From: Ciona savignyi
Taxonomy: Eukaryota; Chordata; Ascidiacea; Phlebobranchia; Cionidae
Assembly (NCBI GenBank): GCA_000149265.1
Contig: CH003051.1
Location: forward strand, 3,909 to 67,908
DNA length: 64,000 nt
Direction: 5' to 3'
The translations under genes and the position numbers were made by a program. The stretch's first letter is position 1. Every line of letters starts with the position of its first letter. This document shows, in pieces, positions 11,301 to 23,038 of the stretch. The notes under the pieces were generated by a model. The model had not been told where the DNA came from, did not search any database, and worked only from the letters and a program-made list of their open reading frames with translations.

Positions 11301-14300
11301 GATAGTACCAGTAGCAGGATTTCAAACCTGACTTTCAAACTACAATCCAGTCACATAATTTAAAGTGAAATTTCCTAAGGGCACAACTAAAACACAGAAA
11401 TATGGAATTACAGAACTACGGAAATCCATAATAATCCCTAACCCACCCTGACAGTGTTTAGTTTGAAACTATTTCACTAGGATAAGGTTCAAAACCATTG
11501 TGAGCATCATTGCTAATACACTTTTTGTATAGAATTATTATGTATATCTCTTGTTAACTATTCAGCCTTATAATTTTAAACGACTCTTAAAAGAATGCAG
11601 AAATTCATTTAATCTGAACTCTATGTAATGGTAATGTGGCTCAAGGATAAATTTTAGCTAGCTTTTTTTTTTTCCTTTGTTTTATATTTCCATACTGTAG
11701 TATTAGTATACAATATTGTTCTTAATATAATGAATAATATTAAAGTCAGGTCAAATTCAATTACTAATTGCCACACCCACATATTTATTGTAGGTTTATA
11801 AACAAAAAGCCCCTAGTAATGTAGTTGTATCTTTTTGTGAGGTTAATAATTAATAAATTTGTTGTCATTGAAATACATAGTATGGATAAAAATAGCCATA
11901 GAAAAGATTATTCTCAAAATTACATGCCTGAAAACTTTAATCTGGACAGCGCTTAAAATAGGACTGAACACAGTGATTAAAACATAAATATTTTACCAAG
12001 ATGATAAACTTTTGAACTCCTGGCTACACAAGTTTACGATGATGATTCATGAATCAACCCAAAATAAACAAAACTGGATTATCCACAAGATTATGGCACA
12101 TATAGTAAAGCAGTTCATACTATGTGGTATTAAAGTCCAATTATTACGGATAAGTTATTTGGTATATATTTAGGTGTAGTTGTTATAGTAAGGTAATTAT
12201 TACAGAATCTCATAACCTCAATTTGGTTAGTTCAAAGTGTGTGTTTTTAATATTAGATTGACATGGTTAAGGAAACACTCGTTAAGTGCGTTACACAAAG
12301 ACACAACCGCATATAAAGTGGCATGGGTGAAGACTGGACCAGCCATCTTTCCAGCCAGGATCTGTTACACAACATGACTAAGTGATTTACCACAAACATA
12401 TGGTAAGCCACTAACACAGTCTAGTGGTTGAATAATAGAAACATTTTAACAGAACTGAACCATCTACATATAGTTCAGTTTAGTGTATTTTTTTCTCTCT
12501 TATTACATTAAAAAAAATAACACAATTATTTTAAGTAAAGAAGACAGGATAATATATATATTTATATATAGGATAGGATAGGATATTTATCTTTATCCCC
12601 GTGAATGGGAAAACCAAGGGGGTTAACACACGGGCAATCGTCAGATCACCTCGTGCCCATCGTCAGGTTACCGGAGCTATTGCAGTGTGTTGTATATGAT
12701 AGACACATTCCTTCAATTTGGTAGAACCCATTAATCCGCTGGGTCCAGGCAATGTCCGCAAAGTGCCTTGCCCAAGGACACAACCGACTAGCTAGCGACC
12801 AGTTTCGCACCTGCAACCATTTTGATTGAAAGGCGGCGCACTTAACCGTTAAACCAACAGCCGGACGATATATATATATTACCATATGCATGTATTAATG
12901 AATAATAATTGACAGTTAACAACTATTAAATACAGGGTATCAAGCTAACCCCTTAAGGAAATTAAAACATACCTACGGACATGTAATAAACATACTGTTC
13001 CACAAGTTACATCGTTATCACAAGTCACAACCGAAAGTATAAAATAGACCCACGATGGTGTTATTTATATCCTGGTAGGTGGAAATCTGTATTAGCTACA
13101 CTGATACGTTTATCCGCACGTGGGTAGGAACATTAGAACATAAAATACCAACAAAACACATGCATACACTCCATAAACGTGGATATATTACACAATATAC
13201 ACCCTTTCCAACCAAAGTAGATGTAATAGACACGTTGCAAATGCTATATATTTAAAAGCACAAGTTAAATTGATCTGGGTTGGGCAATTTAAGTTTTAGA
13301 AGTTGCATACGTATATTGTTTTCAATTGTTTTAATGTTATTTTTCTACAACATGCTGTAACAAATGTAGTTTTGTTGTTTTATCCCAATTTCTAATACTA
13401 CATTCATAAGTATGTTTTTTCAATTGTTGTTTATTAATACAGTAAATTTAGTTTTTGCTGTAAAACAACTGTTTTTTGCCGCTTTTGCCACTTTCCTTTT
13501 GCTATATTTAAAGTCCATAACCATTTAATTTTTGTTTAGCAAAAAGTAAAAGTGAGAAAAACAAATGAACTTAAACCATGGACTATAGCTGAACCCAAAT
13601 ATTCTGATACCATGAACTGCTGTTGTCAGTGATTCAATGGGAACCAGAACTAAAGCAATATCAGCACTGCATTTTATTTCACACAACAGTTCTGGTGCCT
13701 TAACCTCGTTGACACAAGATTATCAGACGATTGTCTGTAGACACTGCCACCCATGGGAATATAGATGAGTATCTTATTTCAATTTCTTGTTAAACTAGGT
13801 GTTGACAACAAACAAAACTTTCATTTTTATTTTTGTAAAAGAGTTAATCTGAATGTCTTAGAAACCAATATTAATCTGTAACCCACCCTAATGGTGTTGA
13901 ATGTCAACTTAAACTTATAATTATAAATGTGCCATTGTCCATTGTCGAAAAATACAATGTGTCTTGTAAAAAATGTCTGTGGAATTAATGGTAAAATACT
14001 GACATGTCAATGTAAAAAGTACAATCTGTATTTAAAATTGGCATAAAATCGATTTCAAAAGTCAAAATATCAAAATACCAACGTAAAAAAATATAATTTC
14101 CTAAATTGAAATATATATATATATATATATATATAATTAGAAAATATAACGTAAAAATATATTTTCGTAAAATAGAATTTCCTGAATTGAAATATATATA
14201 TATAATTTGAAAATATAATTTTGTAAAATATAATTTCCCGAATAAATTCAAATCCACCTACCGAACTAAAATGCAAAAAGTACATTTCGTATTCGGAATT

Positions 14301-17300
14301 AAAATAAATTCAAATCCACCTACCACACTATACACGAGGCCCGTGTACGAACTCCCCGTCCATTCCCATCCATTGTTGACCTCGTCCGGCGTAGTGGCAA
14401 CGCTTGACCAATCAGATTGAGGGGAATTCCCTGATTGGGTCCTGGTGAGACGGAGTTTTAGCGCCCGTCGTTTCGCTTCAACCTCACGAATCGCCTGTGA
14501 CCTTCGTTGCTGTGGGGTCAAGTGGTTCTTGTTATTGTCCGATTACCACATGCTCACTGTCAGGGATCAAATTAGAAGTGACTTTTCACCAAAGTGCCAG
14601 AGGACTTATATCACGATAAGTTTACAATCACCAGGTGGTTAAGATAAAATTAGGAAATCCAACCGGTTAGTCTGGCGGTTAAGTGTGTCGCCTTTCAATT
14701 GAAAGGTTGCAGGTGCGAAACTGGTTGCTAGCTAGTCGGTTGTGTCCTTGGCAAGGCACTTTACCAGACATTGCCTGAACACAGCGGATTATTGGGTTCT
14801 CTTAAATTTAAGGAAAATGTGAACCATACATAACACACTGCAATAGCTCCGGTAACCCGACGGTATGCACGAGGTAATCTGATGATTGCCAGTGTGTTAA
14901 CCCCCTTGGTTTTACCATTCACAGGGATAAACATGAATATCCTATCCTAATACCTGAACCCAGTGTATTAATGGGTTCCACTGAGATTAAAGGAAGGATA
15001 AAACTTTGATTCGTTGCTGTGAGGTCAATTGGTTCGTGTTATAATAGGTAAACCCTATAGTTAAATAGCTCAACTGAACCATTAAAATAATGGGTACTAC
15101 TGAGATTTAAAGGAACGTCTTAATTATACACAACATGTTGCAATTGCTCCAGTGACCTGTTTATAATAGGTGAACTCAGTGGATAAATTATAATTCTACT
15201 TAAATTGAAGGAACGTCTTACTCATAAACAACACACTGCAATAGCTCTGTTAACCTGGCGGTGGGCACGAGGTAATCTGCCGATTGCCCGTGTGTTAAAG
15301 GCCCTCGTGTTTTCGGTATGTTAATGGCCCCTACAGTAATTTGTATGATTATGTATCAATATCCCTTACCAAACCTAGAGATAATCCGACAGTAGTTGAA
15401 GGAGTACTAGAATATAATATGCTTATTTCCTAAGCAGAAACATAACATTTAATAATAAAACTCGAAAGGGCGCAACTGACTTATTGCATTGGATTTAACC
15501 CTAAATTATTCAATTTAACAAAACAACTACCTAGTATACTAATGCTTAAAGCTAACATGTCTGTAGAACTAATGAGAAACCAAGATGATGATAAAGGGGA
15601 TCGACTGACCTTGTACTGGGTTCGATCCTACAATTAATTTAACAATACAACTAATTAAGAGGCATGTAGATTACATCCCCAGACATGCTAATAAGAAACC
15701 AAGATGGCGGTCTCACCTCCTCAACAAGAGCGTTGTATTCAGCCGATCCCCTAGGTGGCGCCGCTTTGTTCCTTAATTTAATCTGAGGTCGGTTGCAGGT
15801 GTGATTGACACCCCGGTTGACGTCATCTGCTTCGGGTGATGAACAATCATAATCTAAGGGTGGAGGAAGTATTTCATGGAAAATTCAACAGATTTTGCGT
15901 TGAACTAGTGGGTTAATGGGTTGAACCGAAACCAAAGCAATGTCCCTATTAGGTAGAACAACACACTGCAAAAGATCTGGTAATATGAAAGTGGGCATGA
16001 GGTAATCTGATAATACAACTAGGTAAACCTTGTTGCTTTGCACATTTTATATTGAAATCTTAATTTTCAAATTATATTATTTAAAGCAGATTTGAGTTAA
16101 CATTATATGCTATAGCCTAGGCCTATATACTACAAGGAGTTTAATTTATAGGGCCAATAGTGCAATTAACAGCCGTGACACCCTTAAATTTATGCCCATG
16201 TCTTGGTCCTTGTGGTTGTAATGTAAAAACTGTTTTAACTCAACCTGGTGATGCACATTTCTTCGACTGGTGACTTGAAACAATAACTTGGTGGTTGCCG
16301 ACCGCTTTGATCGTTGGTTTCGATTTATGAGTCGATTTTGGGATAATTTTATTGTAGTTTTCGTTCGGGGGTTTTGTGGTGGGGGATTTCCGAATTCTCG
16401 ACTGTACTTCCCCTTTCTGGGAATCCCCTTTTTGTACAGGTCTGACAAATCCGAATTTTTGTTTCCCAGTGACGCTTAAGTTAAGTGGTTCCTCCTGTCC
16501 AATGGTATGGGGTCTTGGGGTTTTTATGCTGTACATTGGCGTGTGGGGGGTGGGTAATGTTAACCCACATCGTTTAATTCCGATACGAACCCCCTGGGGG
16601 TTGGTGTTGGATTGAGTGATGCTAGTAACCCCCCAATTTTCACCCACTTTCGGCTTGTTGTTAATTCCGAGACATGAAAATAAATCAGAAGAAGTTTGCA
16701 GGGTGAGGAGGGAAATCCCCTCAGGGTTGGGGTCTGATCTCAATGACACGGGTAGCAGCAATATTGGGTTGTTATGGGTAACTTCAGTGCGCTGTGCTGC
16801 CACCGGTGGTGATTTCATCAACGGGGCGACGGAGGCCGTGAGTTTTCCGTGGATGCGTCTACCTCCTCCTAGTGGCTTCGTTTCAGGGAAAGCAGTGCAG
16901 TTTTGCGTTCTCGCTCTTTTCTCAGGGACGGACTTGAAATTGTCAACTTGTTGGGAATTCCCCTCATTTTTATTGTCCACCGAGGATCTCTTACGCCCTC
17001 GTTTGGAAGATTCAATTTCTTTGCTCGTTGAATTTTTTCGCTCAGATCTAAATAGAAATATTATAATCAAATGTTGTAAGATGGCTGTTTTACAAATATC
17101 AGTATCTCAGGACAGCTCAAATGTTGGTCTCCGTTAGAGGGACAGTGCAAATTTGTATCACACAGGTGATTGTCAGATTACCTTAGTCGGTTTGCCCATA
17201 GTCGGTTTGCCGGAAACATGTGTTAAATAATTATTATAACCGTTGTGCTAACAAATTTAACCCCCAGCATAAACATTACACAAGTGTTTTGTCCAACCAG

Positions 17301-17826
17301 TTAGTCTGGTGGTTTAGTGGGACACCTTTTAAACAAAAGGTTGCAGGTGCGAAACTGGTCGCTAGCTAGTCGGTTGTGTCCTTGGGCAAGGCACTTTACG
17401 GACATTGTCTGAACCTAGCGGGTTAATGGGTTCTACCAAATTAAAGGAACATGTGAATCATATACAACACACTGCATTAGCTCCGGTAACCCGACAGTGG
17501 ACGTGAGGTGATCTGACGATTGACTGTGTGTTAACCACCTTGGTTTTCCCATTCACGGGAATAAACATGAATATCCTATTCCTGACCACCCAAAAACTAA
17601 AGAAAACTGACATTTGTTTAGAAATAATTAAAATTTTCAACAAATCTGACAAATTTTAATTTCATCATCTCGTACACTCTATTCTACGGTACCAGATTAT
17701 ATTTGAGAATTTTCAAACAAACTTTTCTTTATTTTTCTTGTCGTCTTCGATTTGTAAATTCCACAAAACTTCCGCCGTCAAACTCGCTGCCCTGCGACTG
17801 CGTCGAACCGGAACTGCTTCCGTCAT
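8308..17826 (-). CDS. BAHD1: BAHD1-like heterochromatin regulator, complete seven-exon gene
   Basis: BAHD1 is known in vertebrates as a nuclear silencing factor that builds facultative heterochromatin. Exons: 17826-17723, 17047-16245, 15853-15717, 14509-14324, 9885-9689, 8855-8715, 8560-8308. All have GT/AG borders and phases fit throughout, giving 1821 nt, 606 residues plus TAA. Residues 8-25 resemble the RRxASLxAExLxNL motif of BAHD1. Exon 2 is basic and low-complexity, with a KRGRKR nuclear-localisation-like stretch and PLNLS at residues 222-226, a CtBP-docking-like motif. Residues near 395 (NNGW) match the vertebrate TNGW before the BAH domain. The BAH domain (about 432-560) shows VRDCVFL, MMLSLLWYYRPEHT, DELFAARHQDEISVACVED and YCR, and the tail has RRVYDVKMRRVLK. 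An acceptor tag lies two bases before the ATG. BAHCC1/TNRC18 are alternatives, but the C-terminus fits BAHD1 better. Confidence 0.94.
8938..9060 (+). repeat. Second tRNA-like SINE family (family 2), BAHD1 intron 5
   Basis: Contains gtggccgaatggtttacgcg, resembling box A of tRNA-Ser/Leu, followed after about 60 bases by gagcccattatggggtcgaaac, which carries a GGTCGAAAC box-B-like sequence. Related pieces recur across the window in both orientations, for example near 2370, 3670, 3790, 20880, 29555, 30465, 30885, 32030, 33960 and 60865. Confidence 0.7.
9258..9699. repeat. Minisatellite of ~31-bp units grown from the BAHD1 exon 5 donor
   Basis: About 14 units of the type taccacaaacatagaaacaa-catacctataa. 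On the coding (minus) strand each unit reads like TGTGGTATTATAG|GTATGTTG. That copies the last 13 exonic bases of exon 5 (TGTGGTATTACAG, encoding WYYR) plus the start of the intron. The true donor at 9689/9688 is the rightmost unit. Four other units keep an intact AG|GTATGT (near 9359, 9390, 9513 and 9573); the rest have AGTTAT or other variants. Confidence 0.9.
9905..10130. repeat. Minisatellite, ~27-bp unit, flanking BAHD1 exon 5
   Basis: Eight units of tttaacggccatgtcg plus an 8-10 base T tract. On the transcribed strand these are A tracts. They begin about 20 bases upstream of the exon 5 acceptor (9886-9888). Both strands read open through the array only because of its periodicity. Confidence 0.95.
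10131..12570. other. BAHD1 intron 4, no coding feature seen
   Basis: Apart from a SINE family 1 fragment at about 10333-10410 I see no exon, RNA gene or clear element here. It is AT-rich intron sequence. Confidence 0.6.
12571..12866 (-). repeat. tRNA-related SINE (family 1), full length, BAHD1 intron 4
   Basis: Minus-oriented, starting with the reversed tail ggataggataggatattt and ending at the reversed head (ccaacagccggac). It carries box-B-like and box-A-like segments and sits in (TA)n-rich sequence. It is one of the best-preserved copies. Confidence 0.9.
14107..14208. repeat. (TA)n microsatellites and local duplication next to BAHD1 exon 4
   Basis: Two (ta)n runs (about 14107-14134 and 14191-14202) lie in repeated sequence with aaatataatttc-ctgaattgaaat units. 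The block continues into the donor duplication at 14237-14324. Confidence 0.8.
14237..14327. repeat. Direct repeat copying the BAHD1 exon 4 donor
   Basis: The sequence aaattcaaatccacctacc occurs twice, about 67 bp apart. The right copy contains the donor used by exon 4 (GTG|GTAGGTGG on the minus strand, exon end 14324). The left copy keeps an intact GTAGGTGG. Confidence 0.85.
14658..14949 (+). repeat. tRNA-related SINE (family 1), full length, BAHD1 intron 3
   Basis: Head tccaaccggttagtctggcg, box-B-like ggttgcaggtgcgaaactgg, body with cttggcaaggcacttta, tail gggataaacatgaatatcct. It is followed at 14950-15320 by three 5'-truncated tail pieces in the same orientation, each restarting near the ctgaaccca-ttaatgggt segment. 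Confidence 0.9.
14950..15360 (+). repeat. Serial 5'-truncated SINE family 1 pieces
   Basis: Three pieces start at about 14953, 15065 and 15170 and cover the segment from the ctgaaccca-like word through caacacactgcaatagctc. Only the last extends to gcccgtgtgttaa. Another fragment lies at 15905-16010. The arrangement suggests tandem duplication or repeated insertion in one place. Confidence 0.65.
17291..17582 (+). repeat. tRNA-related SINE (family 1), full length, BAHD1 intron 1
   Basis: Head gtccaaccagttagtctggt, box-B-like ggttgcaggtgcgaaactgg, then gtcggttgtgtccttgggca, and tail gaataaacatgaatatccta. It lies between exon 1 (ends 17723) and exon 2 (starts 17047). Confidence 0.9.
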
Positions 17827-20800
17827 TTCTATAGATATCATATAAAATATTGGTAATATAAATTAAAAACACATAAGTAAAATGAAATTTGGTAAATGAA
17901 ATTTGAAATATACATACTCTTTATCTATATACATAGAATTAACATATTTAATTCTTTCTTCAATATAGAAAGATACACCAATGCATTACTATTAAAAAGA
18001 TAAGAAACAAATATAACAATAACATGTGTAACACAATTACATCTCTATCATTATATGAATTATATACATGGTAGCAGTATATAGTTATACAGTAGCTCTA
18101 TAGACATTATTCGAATTTAATATAAACTTCATCATATTATACCTATCATGTATATTATATGTATAAATATAAAACCCAAATATTTATATACTTTTATTCA
18201 CAATCTATTACATGTTATACTCTCAGTGATAACTTATCATTACTAAGATAATATAATAACGTTTATTTTTTATTTGTTTGGTTAGCTATATTGTTACCAT
18301 ACCTTGTTTTTTAATTTCAAAGGTAGCAATTTCAAGTAACTATATCATGAAAATAACCACAAAGTTTATATAAATGTGCCAGCAATCTGTTTGGAGTAAA
18401 TAAGATATTTAATCAACAAAATAAAGAAGAAAATTTGCATATTTAAAAAAACTGCCATAACCTAGTTCAATTTTTGATAAAATTAGGAAATATATATACA
18501 TAAACATTTTTATATACTTGTTTATATAAAACGGTATTCATTATTTAGAGGTCAATCTTAAAATAAAAGGTAGATTATCACATTTTAATGCAAGATGTAT
18601 GAAAAGGCTTTGCAGATTAAACCAATATGTAAGTCCAAAGTACATCATACGTATGGGAGTTATCTCTATTATCTGTGTATAGTGTTGTGCATCTTAACAA
18701 GATAATAATCCAAATTTCCACTATTTATTTGTTGAATGTTTAATCCAGTTAACATAATTAATGTTTAAACCACTTAAATTTATGCGCTCAGACGTAAAAT
18801 ACGTATGATACTTAAGATGATAGCGGTTGTAAAAAATACGCAAGTAAGACTTTTACTACTGCAAACTAATCGTATAAGCTAAGTATAAGAAGGCTATATT
18901 CAAATTCACCGTACTTTTATAAGCTAAGTGGTTCTCTTTTATAAACCAGATTGCCTTGTAGCTTAAGCTAAGATGGTGTAATGGGTAACCACGCTAAACC
19001 GCACATAACTCTCCGAAACCGAACTGTTGACTGATCTAGCTGTCAATTACAATGTACCAGTGACGGCTCACAAAAAGCAACCGAAAAAGAAAGTAAAAAA
19101 ACACAGCTATAGAAGAACTTATATCCTAAACCTGGTCGTCTGACCTAGGATATTCAACTACTGGCATTGTAGTTTAGCGGTCAATAATTTAAGTCGACGA
19201 ACTGCAAAATTAAACCAAACACGCGGTTAACCTAAGCTATCGTTTTAAATTAACAACGTGCTTAACAGATGAATTGGTTTGATTTAAATTATAAATGAAA
19301 GCTATTTGACATGCGTAGTAACTGTAGAAGATCTGCTTTCAATACTGCATGTGCCGGCAGTTTTCTAAGTCATGGGTAAAAAACGGATCAATTCTACAAA
19401 ACAACTTGTTAAACTGTAACAGCTGATTATTTGAAACGCCAGATCATTCTGATACACACAGGAAATCATTTGACGGCAGTTTCCCTCGTGAAGAAAGACG
19501 CTTACTTGACTAAACCCACCGTTATAAACACCTAACTAAACACGCCCCAACTAAAATGCTAATAATAAATAAAATAATATTAAAAACGTCACTTTGGTTT
19601 ATATCATAGCGCAAGAGATACTACTTGACGTAATGCTTTAAAATAGGTACCGTACTGAAAGAGTCTAAACGAAAATATAAGGGAAAATATCCAAAAACTA
19701 CCATTTGAAAAAGAAACAGCTCGACCAAAGTAAAACCCTGAAAAAAATCTTTAAATTCTACAAGTTTAAACTACTGTTGCAACTATTAATTAGAACTGTA
19801 AACAAAACCATATGGCTGAGGTTAGGCTTATTATACAGCTAGGATAATTACAGATAATACTGCTCCTAAATTAAGTCTGCAACCTAAGTTCGATTAGCGT
19901 GCACTAATACCTTGTGATTACATGATTTGCTACCCACCGCTCTAAATTAGACTTTAAGCGAAAGAGATAAACTAATGGTCATTTCAGACAAATTAATAAA
20001 CTAATTAAACAAGATATTCCAAAGCTTTAAAACACATTAACAGATCTAGTTACACGTTTACAAAGTTTTTTTTTATTGTTTCTTTCGGCCTTATTCGATT
20101 GCAGCGTGCAGTTTAAAAACGAAGTAACATTTTTAATTAAACAAAGTCGACTCTACTAAACCAAGTTACAGCAGCTAAAATGTCTGCACGTGTTAGAACG
20201 TTTTGTTTATGACGATTCTCACGACACAGATGATCTTTGTTTGCGAACTTTAACCCTCTGCCTAGATCACAAACAAACTCTGTTTCGTCATAATCCACCA
20301 ACAATTTAATCCTTATTTGGAATCCCGTGCTAACAACGTCGTTTCCACATCCTTTATTCTATCATTATGACGTCAACGGAAGAGCTTGTGAGCCGAAATC
20401 GATAAAAGCGATTTATTCGATATTCAATTATTGCGTTGCGTGCTTAATTATGACGTCATAACAGTAACAAGTTTTACAATATAAAATCGATGATATGCTT
20501 GACCGAATTTCAACCGACCGAAATTAAAACAATCAATTATGACGTCATAATACTCTAGAACAATCGCTTAATTTTAATTGTTGCAAGCAAATGCACTAAG
20601 TGTGACCCATCTACAGCCATTGTGAATTCAAAGCTCAAAACAATTCCAAATTTTCGCTATTTCATCATATTAAACACGCACGACTAGCTACTTACATAAT
20701 CTAAAACCAAGAATTTTCACCCAACAGTTAACCTAACCGAATAAACTCTACCCACCACAACAACCATATATGATACATGATTCATTGCTTTTCGAAAACG

Positions 20801-21671
20801 AAGGTCACGTTAAAAACCCCGCCAGAGAAAAAGTAAAAAAATGTCGGCAAAATATCCGCAAAACTAACATAAGTCCGATTGGTTAACGCGACCGAAACAT
20901 TGCGTATATATGCCTTACTAGGGTCGAGCCCATTATTGATTCGAAACTTTGCCCGATAACAAAACAGATTAAAGCAGAAAACACTAGAACTAACCCAAGC
21001 ACTAAAACAAGTATTATAACATAACCTTTTTTTAATGAATATTTTTTTCTCTTTCGTAAACTAATTAGATGTAAGATTATAATTAAAAAGCAAACGAACA
21101 TTAAACAGTTCGTTAAAAACACTGATTTATATCTTAAAAAATTAAAGCTTTCACCTATATAATCCGTTTTCTGTTAACGAACCAGTAATAGCATCCTTGT
21201 CCAGTATTTTCTCGATTAAGTATAATCGCAGCTGCGGCTATTATGACGTAAGAACTCAGGATGTGACGCCATAACGCAAATATCGATAAATACGACGAAG
21301 GGTGGTTGGTGCGCGGACAATGACAGGTCTAAATCTGACTGTCTACAAAACTTTACGATATATAGGCTCTTCCCCTCGCTCTATGTCGTCATAGAGATCC
21401 TTAATGAAACATAATGCTCTCCCTTGACTCGAGGTATTGATTACGTAACAATCGCCGGTAACCCTTGGACGAGGTTCGGAGAAATTTATAGAAAATTTTT
21501 TTTCCGAAAACGACTGCTCCCGCCATAATGAATAATGATTGAAATTTCCGTTTCTGCGGTCGACGAACTATGGTGTGTGTTGTATCTGCCATGGATTAAA
21601 CACGAAACTGTCGGTTTTTTCGGCTATTGTATTGGAAAACTAGGAGAGGAATTACACAATAAAATTAAGTT

Positions 21672-21800
21672 TATGCCGTTCGGGTTAGTCCTAGGGCTGG
21701 GTTGAAATTAAGGTTAGTTCTGGGATTGAGATTTTTGGAAGGGTTTTAATTAATTTTTTTAGTTTTAGTGAGCAGTTTCTCTCTTTCCCTACTTTAAGTG
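21672..21800. mobile_element. Degenerate copy of the GGTTAG-core MITE
   Basis: Words ggttagtcctagggctggg, gttctgggattgagat and agtgagcagtttctctctttccct match the reverse-complement core and one arm of the 33313-type MITE at reduced identity. Ends are not clear. Confidence 0.5.
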
Positions 21801-22745
21801 TTGCCCCTATTCATAAAACCTTGAAAATAAAAGCGAAAACGTTTTCAGATCTCATACCAACTAACCAAGCAAACAACCAATTAATTTACATATTTCCAAT
21901 TGGAAAATTACCAAACAAATACTCCTCAAATTTTTTTATCTTGGTCGCCACAATGACCCAATCTTGTCGCTCGCTTTGGTGATAATCCTGTGACGTCATA
22001 AGTGGACAAACAGATAACAGCGCAACAATGGACTTTGTTACGTATGAGAAGATGCATTATTAAAAAGACATGGTGTATAGACTGCAATCTGAACAATCTT
22101 GTTTCGGGAGGTATACTGTTATTTAAAAAAATCAACCCACAAACGACTTCTTAACTTAATTTTAACCTCTTTGGTAAAAATTATTTTAAACGCTAAACGT
22201 ATCGAAGGAGTAAGATTACAATATCTTACAAACTTCCTGGATCTTTGGAAGGCACTATCTAAGGTCTCTGGAACTTATACACAGCTATCTAATTGTTTGT
22301 TAGCGGGCATTTAGTGGTTATTGGAACATCCCGGGCAACTTTACCTTATATGGTACAGCGATTCGAGATATCTTTGTTACCAAGTTCGGTAAGCGTCAAT
22401 GTGCTCTGTGACGTACAACGGTCGCGCATAAAGAACAATGATCAACAATGAACATGATTGTTACGCAAGCTGTGCAGAATTACAATTCGGGAACTTAAAA
22501 CAAAACTCTCGCGGTGCCGTTCGATTGTTGGGAACTATGATGTCACAAAACACAACAATGGGCAGACAGTGGGTCGAAAGGACTTTTGTTCTCTTGTGAA
22601 TATCCCTGCCATATTTTCTGATTACTTTTATGGCCAAACAACGCCTCGTAACAATGGCACATTTACAAGGCTGAGTGGTACATCAGTAATATTGGATCGC
22701 ACATTCTCTGTACGTTTGTCACATTTTTAATTTTATCGTTTATAC

Positions 22746-23038
22746 CAGGGATGTTCAACCTTTTATTGTATTGGGCCGTTAAAATAAATCAATGGGCCAC
22801 AGAACCTAATAAATTTCAAGAAAAATGAGTACATAAAGAAACCATTAAAAACCATCATAGTAATATAGAATTCTGTATTCCTGTTGCTTCCATACTATGG
22901 CCTACTACTACTGCGCCACTAAAAGCTGACTTATACATTTTAATTAGGCTAAGATTTAAAGTTCAAAATACTACTTGAGCTAAAATGACTAGCGGGCCGC
23001 ACAAAAATCTCAGGCGGGTCTCAAGTTGGACATCCCTG
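22746..23038. mobile_element. hAT MITE, CAGGGATGTCCAACCT family
   Basis: Starts CAGGGATGTTCAACC and ends TTGGACATCCCTG. It is flanked by a perfect 8-bp duplication gtttatac (22738-22745 and 23039-23046). At 293 bp with no coding sequence, it is a non-autonomous member of the same family as 5655-6515. Confidence 0.92.

Noticed and set aside
16146-16448. A second minus-strand open frame of 100 residues
   Set aside because: It overlaps BAHD1 exon 2 in another frame and has no splice or family support.
16616-17137. A 173-residue open frame on the plus strand
   Set aside because: It lies antisense to BAHD1 exon 2, whose frame, splice borders and family match are strong, and its product resembles nothing.
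21401-21592. A 63-residue basic minus-strand frame with a good ATG context
   Set aside because: There is no splice continuation, family resemblance or neighbouring evidence; it could be chance in this AT-rich region.
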